Of a DNA stretch of 34,930 nucleotides, positions 1 through 8,922 are shown piece after piece; the first letter of the stretch is position 1; each line of letters starts with the position of its first letter. The translations under genes and the position numbers were made by a program. The DNA comes from Candidatus Heimdallarchaeota archaeon (lineage in GTDB: Archaea > Asgardarchaeota > Heimdallarchaeia > Hodarchaeales > Hodarchaeaceae), in NCBI GenBank assembly GCA_020351745.1, contig CP070665.1:962843-997772 (forward strand). The letters run 5' to 3'. The notes under the pieces are model-generated. The model made no database searches and had not been told where the DNA came from. It saw only the letters and a program-made list of their open reading frames with translations.

Positions 1-1
1 C

Positions 2-166
2 AATTATATTCATTCTGAGAGATATTTTGGATCTTATATGCTCAGATTTCCAATTATCAAAGAGGTTTCACATATCAAATGGAACAATTCTCTTCAAATT
101 TTTCAATTGCATCATAGAGTTTCTTTTTTTATTCGCTTTGGGGTATCAGGAGTGATTATACTATAA
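2..166 (+). CDS. Possible C-terminal end of a gene entering from the left edge
   Basis: The frame starting at base 2 is open for 54 codons to a TAA at 164-166 and ends in residues FGVSGVIIL. No start codon is needed if the gene begins outside the window. An open run of this length is uncommon in such AT-rich DNA, but it could still be chance. The peptide is rich in aromatic and hydrophobic residues and I do not recognise a family. It is followed by non-coding sequence and does not appear linked to the oxidoreductase at 568. Confidence 0.3.
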   Translation, partial: NYIHSERYFGSYMLRFPIIKEVSHIKWNNSLQIFQLHHRVSFFIRFGVSGVIIL

Positions 167-567
167 ATTAATCTTTCATCTTCCATATTTTCAACCTTAA
201 TCATTTTAATCCCTATTACAAACTAATCTTTCTTGATTCTGTTCCTGATTGACCAGTACTGCTTTTTTACTAGAAAACAAAAGGATCTCTAAAAGGAAAT
301 TATTTGTTCCATCTGTTTCTTTGTCTCCAACATTTTTAATATTATTCTCGAGAGAGTAAATTATCCAAGAATTCGTCTTTTTATATTAATAATTTTATTC
401 CCTCGTTCTTTTTTTGATTTTTAAATTACATCTTGGCAGAGGAGGTAATGATTTATAAGAGAAAAAATGAGTTTGTAAAGTTTAACAGATTGTTGAAATG
501 TTATTTGAATGCATAAGAACAAGAGGATAAATAAATAGCTTAGATTCCTTGGGATCAGTGAAAATTC
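167..567. other. Intergenic region, no gene seen
   Basis: This is AT-rich sequence with many in-frame stops on both strands. I see no tRNA T-arm, no box C/D pair and no ORF with a ribosome-binding site. It presumably holds the promoter of the oxidoreductase at 568, but I cannot fix a TATA box with confidence. Confidence 0.5.
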
Positions 568-1521
568 ATGAATATTCGTTTTGGCATTCAGATCGAACCT
601 CAATTGGGGTTTAATTATGATACTGTAGAAAAAATTGCATTAAATGCTGAAAAAGTAGGTTATGACTCCATTTGGGCTAGTGACCATTTTTTCCTTGATC
701 AGAAATCAGAAGAAAAAAATTGCATGGAGGCATGGACTTTACTCGCTGCTATAGCCGCTAAGACTAATACATTACGTCTTGGTACTCTGGTTACGTGTAA
801 TAGTTATCGTTACCCAGCAGTTCTTGCAAAAATGGCTGCTACCGTTGACATGATTTCAAATGGACGACTAGAGTTTGGTATTGGTGCAGGATGGAAGGAA
901 ATTGAATACATTGCTTATGGTATTTCGTTCCCCTCTGTCAAAGATCGTATGGATCAACTAGAAGAATCTATCCAGATTATTAAAAAATTATGGACAGAAC
1001 CAAAGGTTAATTTTGATGGAAATCACTATCAAATTAAGGAGGCATTTTCAGCACCCAAACCTATGCAGCAACTTCCACCGATTTTTATAGGGGGAACTGG
1101 AAAAAAGAGAATTCTGAACATGGTTGCTAAATATGCTGATTATTGTAATTTTGGATGGTTCCTTGATCCAAAAACTATTCCTGAGTTATTAAATGCATTA
1201 AAGCAGCATTGCAAAGATGAAAATCGTGATTATGAGACTGTAGGGAAATCGTACTTTGCTTCAGTAATTGTGACTGAAACAGAAGACGAATTAGATAAAA
1301 TCTTAGCTGAAAGAGCTAAATTAAGGAACATGAGTCTGGAGGGATACAAAAAGTCTATTAATAACTTAAATGTGTTTTATGGTACACCAGAGGTTGTTCA
1401 ACAGGGATTTGACCATCTTATTGACCTTGGATTTGATTATTTCCAGATAATGTTTCCTTATCCGAGCGATTATGAGCAGAGCAACAAATTCGCTAAGTTT
1501 GTAATACCAAAACTCAAGTAA
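568..1521 (+). CDS. Luciferase-like (LLM class) F420-dependent oxidoreductase
   Basis: A 317-residue protein of the bacterial luciferase-like TIM-barrel superfamily. The N-terminus has the usual first strand (RFGIQIEP), then the GYDSIWASDHF segment, the RLGTLVTCNSYRYPAVLAK stretch, and the NGRLEFGIGAGW motif that lines the flavin or F420 pocket. The later RMDQLEESIQIIKKLW and PPIFIGGTGKK segments are also typical. Archaeal members generally use coenzyme F420 to reduce or oxidise small organic substrates in the cytosol; the substrate here cannot be inferred. Length and motif order are complete. The gene stands alone between an empty upstream region and a purine-rich tract. I see no strong ribosome-binding site before the ATG. 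Confidence 0.85.
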   Translation: MNIRFGIQIEPQLGFNYDTVEKIALNAEKVGYDSIWASDHFFLDQKSEEKNCMEAWTLLAAIAAKTNTLRLGTLVTCNSYRYPAVLAKMAATVDMISNGRLEFGIGAGWKEIEYIAYGISFPSVKDRMDQLEESIQIIKKLWTEPKVNFDGNHYQIKEAFSAPKPMQQLPPIFIGGTGKKRILNMVAKYADYCNFGWFLDPKTIPELLNALKQHCKDENRDYETVGKSYFASVIVTETEDELDKILAERAKLRNMSLEGYKKSINNLNVFYGTPEVVQQGFDHLIDLGFDYFQIMFPYPSDYEQSNKFAKFVIPKLK

Positions 1522-1549
1522 GAACATTAGTTAGAATTCTAGATTAAAT

Positions 1550-1657
1550 ATGAAATTGAAGATAAAAAATAATGTGAAGCGGAAGATGAAGCTGAAGATA
1601 ATAAGTGAAAATGAAGATGAAGAAGTAGAGGGATTAAATTACCAAAGAATGAAATAA
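1550..1657 (+). repeat. Low-complexity GAAGAT-like purine tract
   Basis: Downstream of the oxidoreductase is a run of imperfect gaagat/gaagct units on the plus strand. It contains a 35-codon ATG frame (1550-1657) whose product would be almost only Lys, Glu, Asp and Ile. Such a frame arises from the repeat itself, so I list the tract as low-complexity sequence and not as a gene. Confidence 0.4.
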
Positions 1658-1661
1658 CCTT

Positions 1662-2201
1662 CTATTCAATCATCAAAAAAGCATAGCGATTCATAACCTC
1701 TGAATAATCCTTGATAACTTCAATTGGGTAATTTAGTTGTCTTACTGTACTATAGACATCAACAGCCATTCCCTCAGGAGTGGGGCGTGAAAGCTTTGGG
1801 TACTTGCACACTTCTCTCTCTTTCGTACAATCTTGGCAGATTTCGCAACTAGCCATAAAGAGAAGGAACACTTTCACATACCCAGAAAGAAAAACTTCTT
1901 TCTCAAGTTTCAGAAGTTCCATGTTAATCTCTTTCGTCCAAGCAAATCGATCTTCTGGTTCCTCCACCTTTTTTTTGAAATGAAAGATCGCAGCTTCTTT
2001 GTATTCCCGAAAAAACTTTTCGCATTCAGGAACGGAGAAAGTATTCGGAGGACAAGACGCATTCCTACCGTATTCGGAACATCCAAATATACATTTCATC
2101 CGCACCCAATAGGAAACAATAATTTTCTCAGGATTAATCCATTTGAAGTCTGTAAATCCATTTTCTATGAATTTCTGTTCTAAGTCTTTTTTAAATGCCA
2201 T
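1662..2201 (-). CDS. DUF2284 family predicted metal-binding protein
   Basis: A 179-residue cysteine-rich protein that fits DUF2284 (predicted metal-binding). It has two cysteine clusters. The first, near residues 37-60, contains CIFGCSEYGRNASCPPNT and a later Cys at PECEKF. The second, near residues 118-135, contains CEICQDC followed by CKYP. The segment SRPTPEGMAVDVYSTVR after the second cluster is also a family hallmark. The Cys pattern suggests an Fe-S or zinc site, but no reaction is established for the family. It is convergent with the oxidoreductase and divergent from the ATPase gene downstream. Start is the ATG at 2201. Confidence 0.8.
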   Translation of the reverse strand: MAFKKDLEQKFIENGFTDFKWINPEKIIVSYWVRMKCIFGCSEYGRNASCPPNTFSVPECEKFFREYKEAAIFHFKKKVEEPEDRFAWTKEINMELLKLEKEVFLSGYVKVFLLFMASCEICQDCTKEREVCKYPKLSRPTPEGMAVDVYSTVRQLNYPIEVIKDYSEVMNRYAFLMIE

Positions 2202-2320
2202 AATCTCTCACTCTGAAATTTTTTAAACATTTTTTTTCTCAAGAATTGTTCTAATCTACAAAAAATTGTTTCTCACAATTTTGGGGTAGTTATATTCTCC
2301 TTTCTTTAGAAGTTATTGAT

Positions 2321-2587
2321 GTGATTAGGGTGAATGCAGTCCAGTTATTCTTTCCAGAAAATAAGAAACACCAGAAAAATGTCACTAAAAAGAAAATATG
2401 TTCTATGAACTCAATCAATTTTAAGTTAAAAGAACCTACGATAAATGCTCCTCTCAATCAAGTTTTAAAGACAATTCTGGCACTAATGAAACAAATCCCT
2501 GTAGAAGAAGAAGTATCATGGAAAACCATTAATCAATTAAGACAGAAGTACGTTAGTCTTTGTAGGAGCGAGATTGAACAAAGGTGA
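2321..2587 (+). CDS. Small hypothetical protein preceding HerA-like ATPase
   Basis: An 88-codon frame from a GTG. A shorter version of 60 residues would start at the ATG at 2405 (MNSINFKLKEP). The C-terminal half (PLNQVLKTILALMKQIPVEEEVSWKTINQLRQKY) looks like an amphipathic helix pair. I recognise no family. It ends 25 bases before the ATG of the HerA-like ATPase, in the same direction, so the two are likely co-transcribed. There is no clear ribosome-binding site for either start. Confidence 0.45.
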   Translation: MIRVNAVQLFFPENKKHQKNVTKKKICSMNSINFKLKEPTINAPLNQVLKTILALMKQIPVEEEVSWKTINQLRQKYVSLCRSEIEQR

Positions 2588-2612
2588 AATTAATTTTTGA
2601 GAGGTGACTCTC

Positions 2613-4754
2613 ATGACTCAGAATACACCAGCTTTCAACTTTCACTATATCCCGTTAAATGCAGATAAAACTAGCATTAAAGTATTTCAGAATGCTAATG
2701 ACGCCTTTTCCTTAGAGTATGCGATATTTGATCCTAACTCTGTATGGATCAATATGGTTCCTGTTGGATGTGGCCGATTCCGTAAAAAAGGAGTTGAAAG
2801 TGGGATAGCGACCATTCAACAATTTGCTACAGCACTAGGACTCCACCCTGATTTTCATAAGATAAGTGAAACTCCAATTCATGTTCTTCTTGAATTATTA
2901 CAAACCAAATTTCAGGTGGGTTCTAATGGCCCCGAATATTGTTGTGGTGGAATTCTAGGATTAGAAAGCAAAAATAATAGATCTTTCACTATTACAGAGG
3001 GTTTTATGGACGCCATTCTCGAAATCTTAACTGAATTTCCCCAGTTTGCATTTATTCAGCTTGTTTTCAAGTCAATCAAACCTCCCAAAGAATTTCAAAC
3101 TCAAAATGATCAAGATAATCGAATGGCTCATGTACGATTTGATATCCAACAAGGAAAAGTGGAACGCCGTTTTCATCCTCAAAAAATAAACATTATGGAA
3201 GAAACAGGTTGTTTTGAGTTTTCACCTCGTATATTAGTATTAGAAAAAAGTCAGGAATCCCTACGATCCAAACTTGATCGCCTATCCGTCTTATTTGTCT
3301 CTAATGGGTTTAAAGTTCGTACTTATCCGACTTTCTGGCATCGTTTCTCTTCATTCAGGAGCCTCTGTTATAAGCGGAAGCTCATTTCACCAATTATCTT
3401 AGATGGTTATTCTTTGATGAGTTTTATTACTCCTCCTCAAAAACAATTCTCTCATGAGGGTTATACTCTTGTTTCAAACAAAGCAGATTACACGTTATCT
3501 ATGGGTGTGAGCGAAACTTCACCTCAACTAGCTATTAATCTTGGTATTCCAATCATTAGTGGTAAAACTGCAGATGTTCCTTTGTTGATTGACGGTAAAG
3601 ATCTCAATAGGCATATGGCAGTGTTTGGTATGACTGGTGAGGGGAAAAGTCGTTTTATTTATGGATTGATCAAGGAATTTCATCAAAAGAACGTTAAATT
3701 TCTAATCTTCGATCCGAAGGGGGAATACCTTGCTCCAGTCCAATCTTTCTGTCATGATTTTATTTATTTGAAACCTGGATCAACTGCATTTCCATGGGGA
3801 TTAAACATCTTTCAAATACCTAAAAATGAAGTAGGGGAACACATTGTTCCATTAGATGATCATATTCAGTTCGTTGTATCAATTCTAGAGCATATTTTTG
3901 AAGATACAGATGCAATTTCACCTCAAATGCGCCGTCTTCTTCATCTTGCGATCATTCAAACTGTGAAAGATCAAGGGGATTTTCGTACATTTCTCAAATG
4001 GCTTAATATGCCCGATAAATTAGGAATGAAAGGTGCTTATCTAGAAAATACTGCTGCTGCCACAATGAATCGGATTGAAAAACTCTTTTTCGGTAATACA
4101 GGTAGATGTTTTACTGTTCACAAAACAACATATGAGGTCTCTAGTCTATTAGAAAGTAATGCTATCATTGACCTTTCCGCCTTTGAATCTATGGAAGATC
4201 AAACTGGAAGACAAATTTTTCTAAACGTAGTGTTCCAATATATTTATTATTTCGTGAAAAGCTCTCGATTGCCTTTCAAGGAAGAAATCCTTCCTAAAAA
4301 TATTTTCATTTTAGATGAGATTCAAAAACTCATCCCTGAAAAGAGTTATAGATCGAAAACTCCAGAATCTATGATTGCTAAAGGCCCTTGGACCTTACGA
4401 GCTTATGACATATCAATGATTTTTATTGGTACTGATCCGATAGTTGAACAGCCCATACTAACCAATACAGGGGTTTTGATTGTATTTTTTACAAAGTTTG
4501 ATCCTTATGTCATATCAAACTTACTTGGCCTAAGTAGAACTGAGTATGAGCGATTTCGTAACCTTTTAAAGGCAAAACCTGACGAACGACGCTGTATCAT
4601 TTCAATTAATGGTCGAATCTCTCTCCTGAGGACACATGATTTTTCTGTTGACTTACAATTCTTTATGGATCTAGAAGGACTTCAAAACCTCCCTCTACAA
4701 AAAAAACTACGTGAATCTTACCAGAACTTTGTTTTTAATCCCTTACAAAAATAA
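2613..4754 (+). CDS. HerA/VirB4-like P-loop ATPase
   Basis: A 713-residue protein of the FtsK-HerA ATPase superfamily. About 330 N-terminal residues of unassigned sequence are followed by a Walker A motif GMTGEGKS (residues 339-346) and then FLIFDPKGEYL, the usual HerA strand. Walker B is IFILDEIQKL with the Asp-Glu near 568-569. A GTDPIVEQPILTNTG segment follows, where related ATPases have their sensor and arginine finger region. The superfamily pumps DNA or unwinds it as a hexamer; the role here is unknown. It is separate from the nurA-linked HerA at 20610. I chose ATG 2613 over GTG 2604 because GAGGTG at 2601-2606 makes a well-spaced ribosome-binding site for 2613. Confidence 0.8.
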   Translation: MTQNTPAFNFHYIPLNADKTSIKVFQNANDAFSLEYAIFDPNSVWINMVPVGCGRFRKKGVESGIATIQQFATALGLHPDFHKISETPIHVLLELLQTKFQVGSNGPEYCCGGILGLESKNNRSFTITEGFMDAILEILTEFPQFAFIQLVFKSIKPPKEFQTQNDQDNRMAHVRFDIQQGKVERRFHPQKINIMEETGCFEFSPRILVLEKSQESLRSKLDRLSVLFVSNGFKVRTYPTFWHRFSSFRSLCYKRKLISPIILDGYSLMSFITPPQKQFSHEGYTLVSNKADYTLSMGVSETSPQLAINLGIPIISGKTADVPLLIDGKDLNRHMAVFGMTGEGKSRFIYGLIKEFHQKNVKFLIFDPKGEYLAPVQSFCHDFIYLKPGSTAFPWGLNIFQIPKNEVGEHIVPLDDHIQFVVSILEHIFEDTDAISPQMRRLLHLAIIQTVKDQGDFRTFLKWLNMPDKLGMKGAYLENTAAATMNRIEKLFFGNTGRCFTVHKTTYEVSSLLESNAIIDLSAFESMEDQTGRQIFLNVVFQYIYYFVKSSRLPFKEEILPKNIFILDEIQKLIPEKSYRSKTPESMIAKGPWTLRAYDISMIFIGTDPIVEQPILTNTGVLIVFFTKFDPYVISNLLGLSRTEYERFRNLLKAKPDERRCIISINGRISLLRTHDFSVDLQFFMDLEGLQNLPLQKKLRESYQNFVFNPLQK

Positions 4755-5077
4755 GCCTTACTTATTCTTTGAAACAGCTCATTCTGGATTGCCATTACAA
4801 TAGAATAAGTATAAGGATTAGTTGTGTTATGAGATCAAGCTGTAATCAAAAAAATTTTCTGGGTTTTTATAAATAGGTTCTAAGTGTTTGCTAAAAACTA
4901 GGAGTTTATGATAGATTAAAGGCCTTGACTGCTGATGTTAACCAAGATTGTGTGTCATAAATCTCTAGAAAATAGGTGCTATTAAAAGAATATATAGGAA
5001 ATTAAAAAGGAGATTTTGACTAGTAAAATGTTGTGAGATTATATTCAATTATGGGAGTGGAGGAATGAGGTAAAAAA
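4755..5077. other. Intergenic region with possible promoter
   Basis: No gene of normal size is visible. The stretch tttataaata near 4866-4875 resembles an archaeal TATA box on the plus strand. The right end carries several purine-rich ribosome-binding-like runs (near 5008 and 5057-5071) that lead into the tiny ORFs at 5078 and 5156. Confidence 0.4.
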
Positions 5078-5116
5078 ATGAGTCCTCCTCCTGGTGGTCC
5101 TGGTCCTAAGGAATAA
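5078..5116 (+). CDS. 12-residue peptide MSPPPGGPGPKE with good ribosome-binding site
   Basis: ATG at 5078 is preceded by GAGGT (5067-5071) at a typical distance. The frame encodes MSPPPGGPGPKE and then tandem stops TAA TGA. The Pro/Gly-rich start resembles the flexible N-terminus of a small membrane protein. The same frame continues after the stops into the transmembrane peptide at 5156. This could be a translated leader peptide, a disrupted start of that small protein, or chance. Confidence 0.3.
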   Translation: MSPPPGGPGPKE

Positions 5117-5155
5117 TGATCTTTAAATAATTTGGAGAAAGACCATACTATTCCA

Positions 5156-5293
5156 ATGGTTTTTCGTCAACTCATTTTTTCCCTCTTCTTAATAATCATT
5201 CTTCCATTTGTGATATTAATTGTTAATTTTCAGATTATAGAACATGAGGAGCTTTCCATTGTTGAGTTTCAGGAGAGTACCAGTCGTAAGTAA
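5156..5293 (+). CDS. Predicted 45-residue single-pass membrane peptide
   Basis: The ATG frame encodes MVFRQ, about 20 hydrophobic residues (LIFSLFLIIILPFVILIVNF), then a polar, acidic tail ending STSRK. This is a clear single transmembrane segment. The start lacks a strong ribosome-binding site of its own. It lies in the same frame as the 12-residue peptide at 5078, separated by two stop codons and 12 sense codons. Its last 59 bases overlap the 3' end of the minus-strand gene at 5235. I do not recognise a family; a Sec61-beta-type tail-anchored subunit was considered but the sequence does not support it. Confidence 0.35.
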   Translation: MVFRQLIFSLFLIIILPFVILIVNFQIIEHEELSIVEFQESTSRK

Positions 5294-6767
5294 GTTTTAG
5301 GTGTTTATGGTTTTCGACAATGGGTATGATAGTCCAGTTAAGATCAGTACTCAGCCATTGGACCAACTCAGAAGTTAAGTAAGTCCATATGTAGATATTT
5401 GTCTCTGCGAAATAAAGAACACTATAAGGAAGCCAAGCTAACAGCCTCAAAAGCTGGTCAAGTGGCATTTTAGGAAGTTTGATCCAATAATTGTCTAGTG
5501 AGAACTCATAAATTAATCCTAAAGAAAAAAAACTAATATTGAAAGTTTTTTGATGCCATAATCTCTTTAAAACATTAATTTCAGGTTTAGAGAGTTTGAT
5601 GAAAGATTGGCTATTATTTGAACTCAAATTCAGTTCTCTATAGGACAGCACACGAGGAATTTTACAGTAGAGTTCAATCACTTGGGATCGATCGTGTAAC
5701 TGACTATAATGCCAGAGTTCATTGAATCGGGGTGTTATATATAAAGATGTAGGATTAATACGTTTTTTTCGTGGACGTTGTGTCTTTAGCATAAGACCTA
5801 ATCTGTACCTATCCGTTACAGTTGGATTACGCCAGCTTTTTATGGCTTGATAGAGAAATAATGAGACGCAAATTCGAGGGTTGGTAAGCTTTGTCAACTC
5901 ATGAAGTATCAATTGGCCACGACGTTGACACGTGTGAAGGTATTTTTCTAAAGACTCTACAAATTTAAGAGGTACATAGAAGACACCACAATACATATTG
6001 TGGAAACCTCTAATCCAATAAACCCTACTGCGACATAAGATGGTATTATTTGAATTTTTAAAATCAATGATTTCTTCTAAAGAAGTCGACTTGCTTAATT
6101 GAAAATGAAAAAAGAGCTCCTCTATGTCAAACGCTGGATTATAGAATTGAAGAAGCCATGTCGAATCAACTCTAGAAAATAGATTGACGAGTTTTTTTGA
6201 AAGAGTGGGAGATTTCACACGATTTATGATAATATTCTTGATGTATTTTTGATCTAGAGCTTTAATTCCCGTTTCCATATAAAGCTCGTGTACAGCCTCA
6301 AGAGCATGGAGCTCTTCACTTGTGAGTGGAACACTGAGTCTATTAGAGGCATACTGAAGCTGTTCCCACTTAAGATCTGTCAATGTTACACCATTACGAA
6401 TTAATTTAAAGACCCCACTCACATCAGAATCACCACGGAGGTGTTTCACAAGATATTCGTAGAAATCATCAGCATGAAAACTTGCAACTCTCAGCAATTT
6501 GGATGCATTTGTGAAATAACTCTCCGTGAACCAAAGAAAAGGTAGATCCCACATTTGTCCACTACTACGATATTTGTCAACGAATTTTTTAAAACGCTCT
6601 AGGAGTTGCCAGCGAGCTTGCTGAGTATCGACTTCGTAATATCGTAGAATAGAAAGGAAGTCATTAAGAAAAACCTGATCTGGTAATGTATATTTCTCAA
6701 TATAAGTAGGAAGCTGGGATAATATTGTTTTCATAAACCGTTTCCATGTTTTACGCTGATGGGCCAC
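5235..6767 (-). CDS. Hypothetical protein, 510 residues, no recognised domain
   Basis: A long, clean frame starting at a GTG. A second candidate start is the ATG at 6734. The protein is rich in Leu, Trp, Tyr and basic residues and has no signal peptide or convincing membrane segment. The C-terminal third contains a helix-rich stretch (SKPEINVLKRLWHQKTFNISFF) that could be a winged-helix-like element, but this is weak. It diverges from the HExxH protein at 6997 across a palindromic promoter region, which suggests the two genes may be expressed together. I cannot assign a function. Confidence 0.6.
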   Translation of the reverse strand: MAHQRKTWKRFMKTILSQLPTYIEKYTLPDQVFLNDFLSILRYYEVDTQQARWQLLERFKKFVDKYRSSGQMWDLPFLWFTESYFTNASKLLRVASFHADDFYEYLVKHLRGDSDVSGVFKLIRNGVTLTDLKWEQLQYASNRLSVPLTSEELHALEAVHELYMETGIKALDQKYIKNIIINRVKSPTLSKKLVNLFSRVDSTWLLQFYNPAFDIEELFFHFQLSKSTSLEEIIDFKNSNNTILCRSRVYWIRGFHNMYCGVFYVPLKFVESLEKYLHTCQRRGQLILHELTKLTNPRICVSLFLYQAIKSWRNPTVTDRYRLGLMLKTQRPRKKRINPTSLYITPRFNELWHYSQLHDRSQVIELYCKIPRVLSYRELNLSSNNSQSFIKLSKPEINVLKRLWHQKTFNISFFSLGLIYEFSLDNYWIKLPKMPLDQLLRLLAWLPYSVLYFAETNIYIWTYLTSELVQWLSTDLNWTIIPIVENHKHLKLTYDWYSPETQQWKAPHVL

Positions 6768-6859
6768 CTTCCACTACACCTTGTGCAAATAAAGTGTTCG
6801 TTTAAGTTTTAAAAGAAATTCTTGGATATTTTTCTTTCCCTAGATACAATTAATTCTTA

Positions 6860-6886
6860 AATATTTATAAAGCATTTATAAATATT
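6860..6886. promoter_or_regulatory. Palindromic twin TATA element of a divergent gene pair
   Basis: aatatttataaa (6860-6871), the spacer gca, and tttataaatatt (6875-6886) form a perfect 12-base inverted repeat. Each arm contains a TATA-box-like tttataaa. The element lies between the minus-strand gene starting at 6767 and the plus-strand gene starting near 6997, at distances compatible with leaders of roughly 65-85 bases. It could be a bidirectional TBP site, a dimeric regulator operator, or both. Confidence 0.5.
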
Positions 6887-6996
6887 ATCGATTTCAACAA
6901 GTTAAAGGTATCAATTTGCCCCTAAAAAAAGAGACTTTATTAATATTCAATTGGTGAACCACTAGATCAAAAATCTTTCTATTGGAAGCAAAATTG

Positions 6997-8862
6997 ATGG
7001 AAAGTTCAGTTAGTTCGCTTAATATTGTTTTCTTAGACTTCTTCAAGGATATTGAAGGTAATTTAGAAGAGATTTTAGACTCTCCAATGTTAAAGATCCT
7101 TTGTGAGCCGATTATCGATTTAACATTGATTTTTTCGGATATTGATAACTCAAAAGAAGTGAATACTTTTATTAAAAATTCAGGTTTACCTCAAAAAAAG
7201 ATTGATGATCTTGAACGAATTTTTGAGGATCCTTTTCAAACATCTTTTTCCTATGGTTACAAGAATAAGGAATTTGTTTTTATTCAGCTTGAGAGAAGTT
7301 CTCCCTTACTTAAACCTACTCATCGAAATGGACTCACTGGTTTAATTTTTCACGAAATTTTACACTCCATTCAGAGACAACGTGGCCTTGAGGTTCGACT
7401 GAGGAATTCCTTAGTTTTTAGTCTGGATTTTTTTACCCAATTAGCTTCTATAATGCCTCCAGAAAGTTTTAAACAGGAGGAACTAGTTACTTTTCTCAAA
7501 CAAATTTCACAAATTGCCCTATTTTCACTCAAGGATATTTTTGTCAACGTTGAGATGATGAAAAGAGGATTGAGTAACCCGTTGTTAGATTTTTATAGTG
7601 TGGAACTTCGTCTTGAGGAATCTGATCAAACTACTCCTCCAATTCTTGACATTCCTTTCCAAAAAGGTGAAATAAAGATCAAAGATCTTGACAAGTTTGC
7701 TAAAGCGTTCAACTATACTATTTCACTCATTCCTGTGTGGTTACCCACTATGGTCTTACAGGAAGATTCTATAGACTACACTCCCTCCCGTAAACTTAAA
7801 CATTTTATTTTTCAGAAATATTACATTAATCCATCTCTTATAACTCGTGAAATGTGGCACATTGAGAACATCTTCTTGACAAGTTTTTCATTTTCAAAAA
7901 ATTTTCATGTAAAATGGTTCGGGGCAATCTTTAATTTAGCATTAGAATATCTTCTCGGTGAAGATTTTGTTTTCTATCACTTATCAAAGGCTACTGAACT
8001 AGTTGAAGCTATCTATGAAGGACAAGAAGACCCTGAAAGGAAAAGGCTTGCAATGGTTCCGATTTTGAAAGCAGCGTACGTTCACAAGAGAGAATATCCA
8101 GCAGGAATACAACAGAAGAATGTTGAAGATCTAGATGCAGCAATGAAGCGCTATACCATTGATCAAGAGGAGATCGTAGAGCTAGAAGAAACTCTCGACG
8201 AATTAATTCAAACAAAAGACAGCCACTTTGGTCATTTCTTCGAAAATCTGCTTCAATTATCCATCATGATTCTAGCACGAGATTTTAGACAAGATGTTTT
8301 CCATGGCCATCAGACACCTATAAAGGATTTTGGACGTGCTATTCTTACGCTTCTTCAAGCCATCAATTATCTAGGTGATCAATGTGATGAAGAATATTAT
8401 CATTCTGTCAGGTTGACTGTTAAACGATTACTAAGAAGTGACAATGTTTTCAAACAGAAACACCTAGCCATTCATTTGGAAATTATTTCTAAGGAGGCAA
8501 TTTTCGCCTCTGACACTGATGCCACTTCAGCTGAGGTCGAAGAACTCCTATATAATTTTGATTTCTTTGAAATCCCTTTAAACAATACATTTATTGAAAT
8601 GGGAATTTCTTTCATAAACAACATCAAGACTGTCTTAAGAAAAGTACCTATTACTGATTCGGAATTTCCTCTATTAGCCTCGCAATTTATTAGTATTCTC
8701 CTGTCAGATAAAGAACTTTCTATTGAAGAAATGGATCAGATCAATATGATCTTGGTCAGCAGTCTTATTGCTACTTCAGGAGTCCCTTTTACTATGATCC
8801 AACCAGTTCTAGAGCAATTTGTAACTTCTAGCCACCCACTGCAAACAGAAAATGATGAATAA
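6997..8862 (+). CDS. Large hypothetical protein with HExxH zinc-metallopeptidase-like motif
   Basis: A protein of about 621 residues. Around residue 125 it contains TGLIFHEILHSIQRQRG, an HExxH motif inside a predicted helix preceded by hydrophobic residues, as in zincin metallopeptidases. The third zinc ligand is not obvious; an acidic residue further on, around VNVEMMKRG, is one candidate. The remainder is helix-rich, with an acidic region (QEEIVELEETLDELI). The last ~100 residues include SDKELSIEEMDQI. There is no signal peptide and no clear membrane segment, so it is probably cytosolic. I prefer ATG 6997 over TTG 6982 because GGAAG lies just upstream. It is divergent from the 510-residue unknown. 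Confidence 0.6.
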   Translation: MESSVSSLNIVFLDFFKDIEGNLEEILDSPMLKILCEPIIDLTLIFSDIDNSKEVNTFIKNSGLPQKKIDDLERIFEDPFQTSFSYGYKNKEFVFIQLERSSPLLKPTHRNGLTGLIFHEILHSIQRQRGLEVRLRNSLVFSLDFFTQLASIMPPESFKQEELVTFLKQISQIALFSLKDIFVNVEMMKRGLSNPLLDFYSVELRLEESDQTTPPILDIPFQKGEIKIKDLDKFAKAFNYTISLIPVWLPTMVLQEDSIDYTPSRKLKHFIFQKYYINPSLITREMWHIENIFLTSFSFSKNFHVKWFGAIFNLALEYLLGEDFVFYHLSKATELVEAIYEGQEDPERKRLAMVPILKAAYVHKREYPAGIQQKNVEDLDAAMKRYTIDQEEIVELEETLDELIQTKDSHFGHFFENLLQLSIMILARDFRQDVFHGHQTPIKDFGRAILTLLQAINYLGDQCDEEYYHSVRLTVKRLLRSDNVFKQKHLAIHLEIISKEAIFASDTDATSAEVEELLYNFDFFEIPLNNTFIEMGISFINNIKTVLRKVPITDSEFPLLASQFISILLSDKELSIEEMDQINMILVSSLIATSGVPFTMIQPVLEQFVTSSHPLQTENDE

Positions 8863-8922
8863 ACCAAAACTCATTTTAATTTACTCATGCTACAATTTCA
8901 GTTATGAAACTATAAAAAGAAA

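Noticed and set aside
1833-2183. 116-codon plus-strand frame opposite the DUF2284 gene
   Set aside because: It is a shadow of the minus-strand gene, whose cysteine motifs are clear; the plus frame has no recognisable pattern.
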